Source of the DNA: Erythrocercus mccallii | Taxonomy: Eukaryota; Chordata; Aves; Passeriformes; Dicruridae | Assembly: GCA_013397435.1 (NCBI GenBank) | Contig: VZRG01001533.1 | Location: 68,494 to 132,493, forward strand | DNA length: 64,000 nt | Reading direction: 5' to 3' | Part shown: positions 1-12,688 of the stretch, in pieces | Layout of the letters: every line of letters starts with the position of its first letter | Numbering within the stretch: position 1 is the first letter of the stretch | Notes under the pieces: model-generated | Database searches by the model: none | Told to the model about the DNA's origin: nothing | What the model saw: the letters and a program-made list of their open reading frames with translations, nothing else | Translations under genes and position numbers: made by a program

Positions 1-228
1 CTGTTACATTTGACCAGGAAAGCAAGGCTGTTCAGTTGGCGCACAACAATTTTCTCCGTTCCTTGCTTTTGGGGAGAGAAAAGACTTCAAATCACTTTCT
101 CAAGACACGCACCAGCAGGTTTTCCTTCTGCATGTTGTAACCCACCCCTTCGCTGCTCATCCCCCACAACAGCACGAACCCAGCAAGGATGAAATTTTCA
201 CGGCGCACTTCCAGCACCTCTCACACAC
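1..228. other. Left-edge flank, no gene seen
   Basis: No exon-like open frame, repeat or RNA gene was recognised. The stretch sits more than 6 kb past the XKR6 stop codon on the minus strand. Confidence 0.5.
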
Positions 229-382
229 GTTAACTTAAGCCTCACAACACCCCTGTGAGGTAGGTAAATATTATTATACCCATGTACAGATGGGTAAACT
301 GTAGGCACAGAAAGGTTAAATCACTTGCCCAAGGTTACACAGCAACTTCGTGGCAGAGCTGGGGTCGAAACCCAGGAGTACT
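229..382 (-). mobile_element. MIR SINE relic, antisense
   Basis: Read on the plus strand this is the reverse complement of a MIR element. It shows the 'cctgtgaggtaggta' block, 'attattatacccatgtacag', 'gtaaactg...gcacagaaaggtt', 'aaatcacttgcccaaggtta' and 'cacagcaa...ggcagagctgggg', ending in the tRNA-like part 'gtcgaaacccaggag'. The order and spacing of these blocks are those of the MIR core and its tRNA-derived head. MIR is an ancient amniote SINE, so this is an old, long-dead copy, unusually legible for a bird genome. Confidence 0.88.
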
Positions 383-2496
383 GTCACCCAAAAATCTGCA
401 ATGACTTTTAGACCGTGGCCACTTTCTACACTCTCTGTAAGAGACCACCTGACAAACACAGCATTGCACAAATCCAATTAACTCCGCGGATTACAAAGTG
501 CCTGGCTTTCAAACAGTTGCCTTGCTGCATGTGTCCCAAAGGAATGGGGAGGGCACAGGAAGGTTTATGCTCTCAAGTTTTTTTTTTTCCATTTGCAGGG
601 CTTGGTTTTGGTTTGGTTTAATTTTTAGGTTTTTAATATATGGCAGGAAATGGTATCCAGATTATTTTATCAACAACATCACTTTCCAATTGGGTTCTGT
701 GCATGTCTGAATATACACTGAGTTCCAGATGGTTTATGCAGATTTATTTTAATAGTCACCAATTGCCTCCCTCCTCATCAGCGAGGAGCCAATGGAACAT
801 ATGCAGCGATCCGTCATCTCATTTTCCCATTTTTCTCATTATCCCACTGTCTGAGCTTCAAGTAAGGAACAAGGTTTGAACACAGGCAATACCCAGCACA
901 GCAGGAAAGCTCCTCCCTTTCTTCACATCACACCTCAACAGGAAAGAGTCACCACATCAAGTTATTCCCAAGTTCAAACACAACAGAACAATGAAGCGAT
1001 TCTGAATGTGCTCATGGAGAATTAAGTGGATTGCAACAATCTCTAGTGGTACCCAAAGGTCTGGAAATGTGTTCTGCACACAGTGAAAGGTTTGCCCACG
1101 TCTATTTGGGATAGCCTCAAATCTCCTCGTTCAAACCAGGCTGAGATTCTCTGCACCAGAATACACCTGAGCTCCAAGGAAAAATAAAACCAGCAATCAT
1201 AACCCTGGGAAAGCACCATCCCCAAAGCCCCCAGGGCTTGAGGCAACTGCCAAAAGAACAACATGCAAGCTCCAGCAAGCAAAGGGTCCACAACGGAGTT
1301 CACATCATCCCTACTATCCTACATCAGCCACCTCAGCTTCTGTGGGATTGGCATAGACCTTATTTTGTCATAGTTATTTGGGTTTTTGTTTTCTGGTGGG
1401 TTTTCTTTTGCAGGACCACATTCGATCTGAACAGAACCCAGAGAAAAGCAAACCCAGTAAAAGAAGGAAAAATCCTAGGAAAACCTGTCTCCACAATTTT
1501 CCGCTGACTCTGGCAGCTTCCAAATTGTCTCCTGCCCAAGCTGCCCAGCAAGCAGGCACTAAAAGGTTTTGCAAATGCACAGTAGTAAGTTTTCCTTTTC
1601 AAAGCACCTCTGAGCTTCAATGAAATCATGCTGGACTAACCTCAGACCACATTTTCTTCAGGAGGTTTAGTCATGCTGCAGGTGTGCGGGTGACAGGTGT
1701 GACATGCAGGGCCAGGGTGGGATAAATTGTGAAGTGAATCTTGTGTGTACAAAAATATATCTGAAGAGCACAGGGTGATTGCACTCTGAAAGTCAATAGC
1801 GATGCTCCTCACGTGAGCCAGGTTTTAGCAGACCATTCACTCAATCTTGGAATTAATTTTTCCCTGTTTCATCCAGTCAGCTTTAAATAAAAATACATGC
1901 AAATGGTGCTGACTTTTGGCAGGTGCACAAAAGGACAGGGTGAAGCAGAGAATTTGCTCCAATCCCAAACACTGAAAATATATATATTTACACTTGAAAT
2001 GGGTATCTCACTTGCACTTTGCACTGGTAATTATTCACCATTGGCTCCTCTTCTGCAGTTCAGGTTGGATTTGTTGCAGATGAAAAATGCCTCGCGTGCG
2101 TGGCAAAGCATGACAAGGGCATGGGCAAGGACCTTGTAATTCCTGTGTTTCCACTGTTGATTTGGTCTGGTCTGAATGATTCCTGTCTCCGAATTAGCTG
2201 CCTATGGATGTGTAACACTATCACAGTAAACATGCCGTCCATCTGACATGGATGGAGGGATGGATGGGTTGACATCTGAGCCATAAAAGTGACGCAGTTT
2301 GCAAAACAACCTCAACAAAGGGAACAAAGTGAACTGAAAAATAACTTGTCCATTGAATCAGGCAGAAAACAGGAAAATGCCAGATCAGAGCTGATGTACT
2401 CCATCACATCCTGCATCCTGCTCTGTGGCATGGAGTAACATCTTTATCAGGAAATTAAGCACTCCCAGGATCCATTCTGGCCATGAAGCCAACTGA
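383..2496. other. Downstream flank of XKR6, no gene seen
   Basis: No coding exon recognised; the short open frames do not resemble known proteins. A minus-strand AATAAA (plus TTTATT at 743-748) and a Pumilio-like TGTAAATA on the minus strand near 1985-1992 exist. They would matter only if the XKR6 3' UTR extends this far, which cannot be told from sequence alone. Confidence 0.4.
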
Positions 2497-2570
2497 GTAG
2501 TGCTGGCCCCATCCTGACTCCTAAAATCTTCCACCCCTGATATGGAGCAGCTGCACCCAAACTGCCGACT
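2497..2570 (-). repeat. Unidentified dispersed repeat, copy A (inverted)
   Basis: About 75 bases here match, as a reverse complement and with only a few mismatches, the block at 13833-13910. The shared core includes 'gcagctgctccatatcagg' and 'ttttaggagtcaggatgggg'. Because both copies share the same frame, short open frames through each give near-identical peptides ('PYQGW..LGVRMGPAL'), but no known protein is recognised. It may be a fragment of an interspersed element; I cannot name the family. Confidence 0.7.
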
Positions 2571-4600
2571 GGGGACGGTCTCTGGTCAGTGTCAAAGCCT
2601 GGGCAAGCTGTGCCTGAGCCCATGGCTCCTTGGAGTGGATCAAAACCATGCCAGGGAAGGTTTGAACAATAACAGTCGGGATGGTGGAGCCCTCGTGCCT
2701 TGGCATTGCCCTGGCATGGCACAGCTGGCTGGTTTAGATGATCCCAGGGTGAATCCAGCACCACAAATGTACCAGAGAAGTTGCCCACCGATCTTGTGAT
2801 GGGAATAAATAGAGGTTCAACCTTCTCCACGGCAGTTTGAAAAAGCTCCTAATGCAGTATCTTCTGGCCAGAAGGTGGGATATGGTATAAAAAAGGTACC
2901 ACAGAAAAGCTGAGGAGTTAAAATCAAAGTGAAACCAAAAGGAGCTGCTGATCATCCTGAAAAAGTGGACACCAAAAAAATCAAAGGGCAAAAAAATAAA
3001 ACAGGAGGAGAGATTGAGACTCTTAGCACTGGGATTAGTACCAATAGAGAGCTGGGGGAGTTTTCCACCCTGAGCTTTTGGCTTGGCAAAAGGCGCTGTT
3101 TGGCAACAAGATCACAGATAATCCCGAAAGGAAATGGTCACCACCCCAAACTGTCCACCAGGAACATGTTGGGAGTAGTGGCAGAGCACGTGCTTCACAT
3201 TAAGGCTGTAATGAAGTCCTGGAAAAAGAAATAGTTCTCCAGGGACGACCAAGGCTCTCCCTGGAAATCCTTTGCTAAATGAAGATGCTGATGGATATCA
3301 TTCAAAGGAAGGAGAAGCAGAGGCAGAAAGTTTATGCAAGTCATGAAACAGTCTTAACTCGCAGTGGAGGCACCTGCCTTTGTTGTTATCCACGCTACGA
3401 GCCACGAAGGAGGAGGACTTTGGAACAGGGATGTGTCAAGCCCTTGGTTAAGCTGGTTTGGTTGTGAGAAGTTAGCACTGCTTTGAGAAGTTAAGGACAC
3501 TTCCAGAGTGTTTTGCCCCTCCGCTCCTGGCACGGCACGGAGGCGACGGCTGTTGGTGTGGTGGTGTGGAGTAAGATCCCGTTCCTGAGGGAAGGCAGGC
3601 TGGAGTTGCTCATGAGAGGCAACACTGAAGGGTCTCCTCCTCCTGGCACCTGGTGACTGTGCCTTGGCTCGTTGTCACTGTCCTTGTGGGAAGGGTCTGG
3701 CTGTCCAATGGGGTCAGTGATCAGCACCACATTTGCAGACCTCAAGGTTGATGGGTTTGGGGAGCAGGACCTTCTTACGGTGCTTTTGAAAATGAGAATT
3801 CCACCTCCCGGAAAAATGGTCCCCGAGGAACAGCAGGGCTGTTTGCCATCCATTCCTTTCTCATGCGTTTGCCACGGAAATGCAGATGTGAGGATGAGAG
3901 CTCCTCATGCAAGGACTAAGGGGAGCCTTTACGTGGGGAATTAGATCAAGATAAGTCTGCACCAACATTAAAGGCAAGTCAAAAGAAAGTTCTGGAAGGA
4001 GAAATGCAGGCCTGTAGCTGGAGGATGGGCACCTCCGTGTTTTTAGGACTCAGCAGGTGGGGACAGCGAGTTCACTTCACAAATTACCTCCTTTTATGGA
4101 GACAGCACACTGATCAGGGGAGAAACAGGGTGAAATGTTAGTAGGACACTTGAGAAGGGACTGGCTGTGGGGCAAAGGCAATGGAGAAGGGAAATGAAAG
4201 CTTTTCACAAATATATTTCAGTTCATGTGTATATATATAAATATACACATGCATATATGTATTTATGTGCACAGCAAACAAGGGACTGGGGAGTTAGATA
4301 GGGGATGAGAAGACCAAATCTCTCCCTTTGCATGAAAATGTGACCATCACATTGGTTGTAATCAGAGCCCAGAAACTTCTGCCTGAAATGGAGTTTGACT
4401 GGGAATTACAGTACCAGTGACAATTTGGCTTTGTATAAACTTTGCCGTGTGTCTATAGTTTGGCCTGAAGGAGTCCTGCCCTCCTTGAAAGGGACAGACA
4501 CCAGTTAAAAGTTTCCTTTACAAAACAAAATGAAACAACTGAAGAAACCCCAACATTTTCTTAGAACACTGCAAAGGATCACTGATTGAAAAAAATGTTT
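2571..4600. other. Downstream flank, no gene seen
   Basis: No exon, RNA gene or recognisable transposon was found. An AT-rich alternating tract (TATATA/CATATG type) lies at about 4205-4270. The region cannot be assigned firmly to 3' UTR or intergenic DNA. Confidence 0.4.
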
Positions 4601-6784
4601 CTCTTCAGGTATATTCAGGCGAAGAAAGCGTTCAGCTTCTTTAAACTGTTATATAAAATTGGTACTAGTTTCTTTAAATACTATCATAATTAAAAAAACC
4701 AACTGATTCATGAAATTAAAAAAAATCATAATCATAATTAAAAAATATCCCCCCATGCTGATCTTCTCTTCGGAATAGGTCAGCATGGGAGTTTTGCACC
4801 CTAGACAGTTACAGTATTTCTGGAATAAAAAATTGCAATTACACACAGAAAATACTACAGCATTCACTTAAAAATATCTCATTTTGTTGTTGTTTTTTCC
4901 CTCCCAAGTAGAGGGATGGTGGGATTGAAAAGATGCCCTGAAACGGGAATATTCCTTTAAAGGAGCAATACTCTCGAAACGGAAAAAAAGGTGTCGGATA
5001 GACGCAAACCCAGTGATTTAACTCAAAAATAATAAAAAAAAAACACCCCAAAAGATTCCAGCACAGAAAAACAGAATCCGAGAGAGATGAGAATGTTCAG
5101 ACACCGAGTGGGTTAATTTGGAAATGTCAAGACAACCCCACAGCCCTCGTCTGGGCTTTGCCAGCGTTGGAGGTGGCAGCATCTCCTGGCGGTGGAAGGC
5201 TAAGCTAAACCACGGCGCTCTCGCTACGCTCTTGGATTTCCTCTGGTTGTTGTTTCTCGCCATGTACTTACAGTAGAGGGTGACACGAGACAGTTTTTTA
5301 TCAGCAGTTCCCCACATGTAACCGAGTCGAAGAATTTTCTCAGCTAAATCACAACAACAACATCAACAAAAAATACAAAGCACCAAATCATCTCGAGACG
5401 TGAGTCAGTTTTACAGGTTATTACCGTTTGAAGAAGTTTTGTTGGTTGTTTTGTTGTTGTTTGTTTTTGTGTTTTTGTGTTTTTTTTTATCCCGACTTTT
5501 CATGTTTTGTTTTCCTTAAAAACAAAACAGAAACAAAACAAAAAATCAAAACCCAAAAATCCCCAAAATGGAACGAAGGATGCTTTACAATCACTTTAAG
5601 GCTCGCACTGAATGAGACATGACAGGTCTTACACAAGATTACAAATAATACATGTATGCCTTTCACAGCCTTAAAATGATACAGTAGGTCAAATTATTTT
5701 GCCAGTCACTGATCAAGTATTGTGCCTTTAAATTGACTCGCTTTTTGCTACCATGCTGAGTTTTATTATTACTGAAATAATTATTAGAGATGTGGAAATG
5801 TACTTTCGGATCATGGTTTTGGTTTATAATTTTGATAATTTCTCATTTTCCAGAAATCGAGGTGGCAGGCCTTATTCTGGGCTCAGACTGTTGGTATTTG
5901 CTCCACTGGAGACAGTGGGGCCTTAGCACGAGCAGTTGTTGGGAACAAGATCAGATCCTGCATTTTCACACTGATTTGGTTCAATCCCACCTTTGTACAG
6001 GGTCCGTTTCCATGAGGAAAACGGTTCCAGGGTGGGGTCATCTTTATAACAGGACTCGGTCAAGGCTTGGCCCAATGGTGTTATAAATTCCTTGCCAAAT
6101 CATCTTACAGACCTGATTTTGTCTTTCAGCTGTTGGAAAAATCAAACTCCATTGGGGTTGTCTTGGCTTTTCTTTCTTATCTTTGCTTTCTTATCTTTGG
6201 ACATTTGGAGGTTTTTTTCTGCTAAATCCAATAAGAGCAACTGGATTAATATTTTTTTCATACATTTTTCTCTTTTTGTTATTGTTAAATTTTTTTTTTT
6301 AAATTTAAGGGTGGGAATTAAGGTTGATTGGTGGTTTTTTTTTTGGTTTTTTTTTTTTTTTTCCTGGCATATAATCATCAAAGAGTTTTGCATGAAAAAG
6401 GTGACAGTACTTAATGAAACTCAGCACCTAAGGGCATAAGGCAGTTGTAGGTTTGTTTGTTTGTTTGTTTTTTTATTTTTCAATCAGCACCAATCCCATA
6501 AATAATGTTCTACACTTGGTGTACGGTATAAAACTGATGTGGAGATGCCTCCTTCTCCACCTGTGAATCCTAGGTGTGGAAGTTGAAATACTGTTTCTTG
6601 TGTGTAAAAAACAAAAGAAAAGTTTTTCTTTTTGTTTTTACTTACAAAACATAGAGAATATCTTTTTTTTTATACATACAGCAACCAGAAAGAAAGCTTA
6701 TCTGAAGGTTTGTGTTTGTTTCATGATCTGTGTTTACCGTAAACAAAAATAAGGTCCCCTCTTTTACTTTTGCTTTAAGGAGCT
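4600..6784 (-). other. XKR6: Probable XKR6 3' UTR
   Basis: This AT-rich stretch directly follows the TAA stop on the minus strand. It contains no open frame of interest, no CR1 copies and many T- or A-runs (for example around 5460-5560 and 6285-6365). The lack of transposons over 2 kb, in a window otherwise dense with CR1, fits a constrained UTR. The distal boundary at 4600 is a guess: several minus-strand AATAAA hexamers occur and none can be chosen without transcript data. A palindromic forkhead-like motif sits at 6731-6745. Confidence 0.55.
5762..5767 (-). other. Candidate poly(A) signal AATAAA
   Basis: Plus TTTATT reads AATAAA on the XKR6 strand about 1 kb after the stop. A second one lies at 6472-6477, inside a T-rich tract and so less convincing. 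Neither is demonstrated to be used. Confidence 0.3.
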
Positions 6785-7749
6785 TTAAAGTGAAGATTCA
6801 TATTGTAGCAACTCATATAAGAGAGGTCCATCTCTATACCTAATACCTACAGCTGTGGGGGTGACATATTGGAGGATGTTGATAGTTCTTCTTAACCTCC
6901 TGTCTACAAAATGAGCATCCCAGGCAGGATATCTTTTTCTTGGGATGTCAATCTTAATGAGAGGCCCCTCGGGGGGGTAGGGTCGCCCAGATGGAGTAGA
7001 TGGTACCATTGCTCTCACCTGGAAAACGGGCAAGCAAGTGTCAGCTGTGAGTTCCTCCTGTTGCTCCGTGACCGCTCTGGTGGGCGTAGCCTGGGCCCCC
7101 CGGTACCCAGGGGTTTGAGGCGCCATGGGCTCAACATCGGGGGGCAAAGGAATGCCCCAGAGCAGCTCGGCGCAACAGGAGCTGGCAAAGATCTTAGCTC
7201 TTGGCCCCATGGGATGCAGCACACCATAATATAACAGCATCAAAGCTATCCCAGCAGCAAAGCTAAGAAAGACACAACACAGTGCTGGCACGGCATAGGA
7301 GTCAGTGGTGTCGGGATCTCTGTAAAAATACCAAAGGAGCGTCAAGGCAGCGTTCTCCGTCAGGACCACCGTGTAATACGCAAACATTCGGTATCGAGTC
7401 CGCCCTTCCTTGACATTAAACCAGCAGAAAATGTACACAATCCCTACCACCATGTTGAAGAGGATCTCCTCCCACTTAGACATGCAGAAATCTGTCCCAC
7501 CATGGATGATCCAGAAAGCCATGGCACACCAATGGACCACTACAAAGATCCCAAAGTAGAGCTGGAAGATGGAAGCAAAGAGAGCAAAAGAAATAACTCG
7601 GGATGAGATGGTGAAGAGGCGCCAGAAGAGATGGATGAGGGCCCCTCTGTAGCTCATACTCTTCTTGTCGTCCCTAGAGTCCCGAAGAAGCTTGTGATAG
7701 GAGGCTAGCACCCAAGCCAGGGACATCAGGGAGGCCACAGAGGACACAC
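6785..7749 (-). CDS. XKR6: XKR6 terminal coding exon (exon 3): C-terminal half of XK-related protein 6
   Basis: This exon encodes the last 320 residues of XKR6, a multi-pass membrane protein of the XK/CED-8 family (phospholipid scramblases and relatives). It runs from an acceptor ('tgtcttccggcag' on the minus strand, intron ending at 7750) to a TAA at 6785-6787. The first two bases complete a Cys codon started in exon 2. Hydrophobic segments fall at about residues 1-18, 36-60, 63-83, 95-112, 121-141 and 150-175. They are followed by a roughly 140-residue hydrophilic, presumably cytosolic tail. Family marks include 'LRDSRDDKK', 'FGIFVVVHWC', 'CMSKWEEILFNMVVGI', 'CWFNVKEGR' and a tail with 'PVFQVR', 'KRYPAWDAHFVDRRLR' and the C-terminal 'LLYELLQYESSL'. 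That ending separates XKR6 from XKR4 and XKR7, which end in acidic-Tyr-Glu-Thr-Thr-type tails. Family knowledge: XKR4, XKR8 and XKR9 scramble lipids after caspase cleavage, whereas XKR6 was not active in such assays, so its role is unsettled. The frame is intact. Confidence 0.96.
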
Positions 7750-7780
7750 CTGCCGGAAGACACACAGATCCACTGAGTTA

Positions 7781-9598
7781 GACAGGAGCTTTGGTGGAAA
7801 ACATCATCTGCTCACTAAATTATTGCATCTGGGGCAGGCTTGGGAGCCTGAAGGTTCAACTCACGTCAGGTTGTCCTTACAGTCTGGAGGAGAGAAATAC
7901 AGAGATATCAGTGTGGGAATTGGAAATGGTGCCATATTCAGGAGTTCTCTGACTCCTTGTCCTTATCTTCCTGAGCCACTGGATCGGCCACCCCACCCCA
8001 GCTGTTCCGGTAGGGAACAGCCTCTGTGCTCATCCTGACTGGATCCATATTTGAGAGTTTGAAGTCCAGATCCCATCTAAATGCTGAAGCCCAAGTGTGA
8101 AAGTTACTTTCTTGGAGAGCGGAATCTCTCTTGGAATGCACCACAGCAAGAGCAGGACACCTGTATTCCCTGCAACCGCGTGGATCCTTTTTTATTCTAA
8201 AACACTTTTATTTAAGCAACATTCCCATTGATTCTGCCTTACCCAGGAATCCCCATTTGCATTTGCCTTTTGGAGAAACAAGATTTTTTGTCCCATGTAT
8301 ATCAACGTATAAATCCGGGGAGCATTAAGACTTATCAATGCCCTCGAAAGAGTCCCAAAAGAAAGGATCTGATCTCTCCAGCAAATCCCCTGCCTTGTTT
8401 CCAGGATGGACCCAAGACCTAAACTGGAGGTAGCTCTTTCCCAGTTTTGTCTCCTGGCTGGAGCACAAACCCAAGTCACAGTCATGTCAGGGAGGGCACA
8501 GCCTGCACTGGGGTCATCTTCAGCTCCCAGCACATCCCCCTGAACCCTGACATGGGGCAAAACACCTCATGACAGTCCAAAGGGACCTGGTCTTATTCTC
8601 CACCCCAACCAACACTTAAACTATTTATTTCCTCCAGGAAATAAAATAGTGGCCCCACCACATTTGAGAGGCTTTAAAAAATATAATTCCATTGATTATC
8701 ACAAGGGTAGATTGAACGACTCATGGAGCAAAACATCACAATAAAAATCGAGTGAGAGATTCCTGGGAAAAGAAAGAGCTCCTGGCAGTCTTTGCCCCCA
8801 CTGCTGCTCACTGTTCTGCAGGTGAGAAAAAAGATGATGGACCAAAATCCATATTTGGGAAGCTCAATAATTTGGTAGCTATGGTTGGATTGGGCCTTAG
8901 CCAAAGATTTATCTGGGAACATCAGATAAAAGTCCAGAAGAAAAGCTGCTAATGGTTCCAAGTAAAACCATGAGAAATGCCCCTCCATCTCTGACGTGTA
9001 ACTAATAGGTCCAGAACTTATTTGGCTTTTACTTCTTTAAGAAAATCCAAGGAATATCTTGCTGCAGCGGCTCAGAGTTAAAAAGGTAACATGCCCAAAA
9101 AACCCTAAATTTCTTCTTCTCCTGTTTTCTTTTCTCTCTGCTCACGCCTGGCTTCACGAATAAGGTCCACAACTCCTCAGACCTCACTCTACAGAATTTA
9201 TCTTGTTTGTGAGGAGCCCACCCCAGAGTGTGGCAGGGTTAGATTTCCCTCCTTCCAACCTATCCATGCCTGGAGGAGAGATGATGGAGAAGAAGGCCAG
9301 GAAGGATGGCAGACCAACTCTGCCTTCATTGGAATTCTAACTGCAAAGTCCACCAAAACCACACCTTTTCATCAGCTCTCGAGTTTCCCTCTGAATCCCT
9401 TGTCTTTGGGCTCAAATGCGCATTAGAATTTCAGACTGAATTTTGCAAAATAATGAACAGCAAAGCAGTGAGAGCAGTGGCCTTATCCAAGAAGGAAGCT
9501 TTAAGCCACTAGCTTTAAGGAAAACACAATTTCCCTCAAGTTTTAAGTTCTCACTAAGAAACACTTGCACATAGGGCTTGGGGATTCCAGCCACAGAC
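7781..9598. other. Intron 2 segment, nothing recognised
   Basis: Open frames here are short and unlike known proteins. No transposon family or RNA gene was identified. Confidence 0.5.
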
Positions 9599-9961
9599 TC
9601 ACACAATGGTTGGAGTTGGAAGGAAGCCCTGGAGATCATCCAATCACTCTGCCAAGATAGGATCACCTGGAGCAGGTGGCACAGGAACACATCCAGGTGG
9701 GTTTGGAATGTCTCCAGAGAGGGAACTCCATGCTCTCCCTGGGCAGCTGTTGCAGTGCTCTGACACCCTCAGTGTAAAGAAGTTCTTTCTCATGCTGAGG
9801 TGGAACTTCTCGTGGTTTATTTTATGGCCACTGCTCCTCATCCTATCACTGGGCACCTCTGCAAAGAGTCTGACACCATCCTCTGACACCCCTTGGGATT
9901 ATATGGATTATTGAGATCCCCTCTCAGTCTTCTCCAGACTGGACAGGCCCACCTCTCTCCC
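9599..9961 (-). mobile_element. CR1 LINE 3' fragment, antisense to plus strand
   Basis: On the plus strand this reads as reverse-complement CR1: 'ggttggagttggaaggaagc', then 'ggagatcatccaatc', 'tgggcagctgttgcagtgc', 'gtaaagaagttctttctcat' and 'tgagatcccctctcagtctt'. This is an older, diverged 5'-truncated copy. Confidence 0.9.
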
Positions 9962-12658
9962 CATAATGGATGGAAACTTCTAAATATGAGCAGCCTCATA
10001 CTCAAGCAGATGTAGATTAGATTCATTTCTAACCTACTAGATGAGTTCCATTTTTGGTAGACTTTATTAACAGTTTTGGAAGGATGAGTCATGCCACAAA
10101 GTTTTGTTATGTGTATAAGTACTGTTTGTTGCACTATCTCTTGGTTATTCAGTTTAAAAACTTTCCACGATTAGTAGGGAAAAAATATGTCATTTATTGT
10201 GTTATTTTAGTGCTGTTTTACTAGAAACTTGTACAGCATTATCTGTACCTGTACAGGGAAACTCAAGCAGCACCAACCCACAGGAGACAGATGTGTCACC
10301 TTGGATTAAAAATGTTTCTGTTGGGCTCATTTATTCTAGAAAAGAGAGGGGAATAAAATACACCCGAAACAATCCCCCAGTTTGCACATAAAGGCTTTAC
10401 CTAATGTTTTCAGGGCAGAACCCTCCACTAATCACAGCCTTTGCAGTAAATTGCACAGAGCTGGCTCAGAGGGTTGAGTCACTCGCACGGCACCCGGGCT
10501 GCTGACAGTCATCTGAACGTCTCCTCCAGCCGGCAGAAAGAGGCAGACACCCCCAGAAAGTGATTCAGCCTGTCCTGACACCCGTGTGTGGGACAGGGAG
10601 GGGTTGACTCATGCTCCCAAGGTGTCTGACTCCATCCCTTGCCAGGAGAAGCGCGAGCACCGGCAGTCAGGCGGGATGAGATCCCCCCGTACAGAACAGC
10701 TCATTGTCTCTTCATCTGCACCGAGATCTGAGGGAGGCAGTGAAGGATCTCTGGGCATTTTGGCATACTTTTTGCTGTTGTTTAAAAGTTCACAAGTCTT
10801 GTGTTGAATGTGAATTTTGGCACCCTGGTGATGAGCAGGATGTGGACCTGGGTGTAAGGGGGGAGATTTGTAGGTGGATGTCAGCAGGAACCACGGAATA
10901 GTGTAAAGACTTTTGCATCACTCTTAATTCCTGCTGTGTTGTCACAGAAGTTATTCCCCAACTCTTTCATACAGACCTAAATGACAGAGAACTTCTGTCA
11001 TTTTGACCACAAGTTTCCCATTTCCAACTTTCCCTGTGAATTCTAGCTCGTGACATCTTCATACAATTTACAATTCTCACAGACTGTGAGATGAACTGTC
11101 CCTGTTTTTCCTCCCACCTTCTCCAGACCTTTTTTTCTAAGGAACTCTCTTCAATTATAACTGAAACAAAAAGTCCTAAAAAGTTGGATCACATGAGCAG
11201 TAATCTTTTGTTTTGATTCTGACTCTTGCACGTGGTAACTGATGAACCTTTGTTTCAGCTCCCTTCCAAGGTTTGTTTATCAAAGGGATGAGGTTGGGTA
11301 AACACTGAAGTCACTTCAAAAAAAGCCCACTCCCACTCTTCCCACACTGTTGTCAGTCTTGGGAGTGGAACACCCCCACCATGCACAAGCACATCTCTGT
11401 AGGCATTCTCGAGCCAGGAGCAAATCAGCTCCTATGGGGCTGGGAGCCTTGAGGCTGCAGCTCTGTATCCCACCTTCCCACAATGAGCCAAACTGGCATG
11501 GATTGGGATTCTCCTCAAACCTCTCTGTCCTAGGAAGTGAGTGATGCATAGGACAAAGGCAGCACCATCAAAGAGTCAAGTCCCTGTGTCTTGAATGACA
11601 CAGCACAAGAAACAGTCCCTAGATTCCTTTAGGAATGAACCCTGAAGTCTTTGCAGCGAGACATCTGCTCACCTACATTCAGCACGGGGAGATAGAGCTC
11701 TATAATGTCCCATTTGACAGATGAAGCACCAAGATTTGAAGGATTTACCCAAGATCTCATATAAAATCCAAGCTAAAACAGGGAATAGTTCTCCACATCA
11801 CAGTGCTCTTGACATTTCAGACAGGATTCAGCTCCTAATGTAGAGACTCACTCCAGGGTATCTGTGGTTAAATGCTGTCTCTTTGCTCAAAGGAGGATCA
11901 AAGCTTAGTGCAACCATCACAGGTGGGAATCCAGCAATGTTTGAGACACTTTAGGATATTCCAGACCACCACTGGCAGATGTGACAAACTTGCATACAGA
12001 GGACAAGAACATTTCTGAACTGGGAGCTGGAGTGAAGGAAGGCACTCAGGGCATTCCCAATGACACCAGCTGAGACTCAAAAAAATTCTGCCTTTCTCAG
12101 GGGAATTTGTGATCCCTCTTCAATGATAAACACATGTGGCATGGAGGCTGTGCAACAGGAAAGGGCACAGAGAGGTGAGAAAGCAGTGGGAAATAAGGCA
12201 GGTGTATAAAAGTTAAATTTCGGAGGATGTCTGACCAAGGAATAGATTCTCTGAGAAAGGGAAACAAGAGCTGTTGCTTTGGATCATGAAAACATGAGTG
12301 GACTTGAGTACAATGCAGGCAGTGATCTGACACCAGAGGAGAGGGCCCTGAACAACTCTGAGCTCAAGGGAAACTGCTGAAGCTCACAGGAACACCCTGA
12401 ATTTCACCCTGGTTTGGTTTTCCTGCTCTGCTTCCTACCCATGGTCCAGAAAAAAAAAAAGTCATCTTAGATTTGTAAAAAGGCTCTTTGGAAGAAACCC
12501 CATCCACATGAAAAAATCAGAGCAATGACTTTAAATTGTCATTGCTGCTTTTAAAGCCTAGGAACAAAAACAGTGCAGGGAAACCCATCCTTGCCTATCT
12601 GGCCCATTCCTGCTATGCAGTGATGCAGGGTTTTACAACCAGTCTAATAGAAAAAAAT
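9962..12658. other. Intron 2 segment, one weak MIR-like stretch
   Basis: No gene seen. Positions 11700-11800 read like a degraded antisense MIR/L2-type core ('cccatttgacagatgaag' then 'ggatttacccaagatctca'), listed separately. The rest is unremarkable. Confidence 0.45.
11700..11800 (-). mobile_element. Degraded MIR-like relic
   Basis: The succession 'cccatttgacagatgaag', 'ggatttacccaagatctca' recalls the 'cccattttacagatgagg...cttgcccaaggtcaca' core of MIR elements, in reverse complement. The match is partial. Confidence 0.45.
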
Positions 12659-12688
12659 CACACACACACACACACACACATACACACA
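12659..12688. repeat. CA dinucleotide microsatellite
   Basis: About 14 near-perfect CA units, with one CATA interruption near the right end. Confidence 0.97.

Noticed and set aside
5018..5317. 99-codon minus-strand frame in the 3' UTR region
   Set aside because: It lies after the XKR6 stop, shows no recognisable domain and ends in low-complexity Phe-rich sequence.
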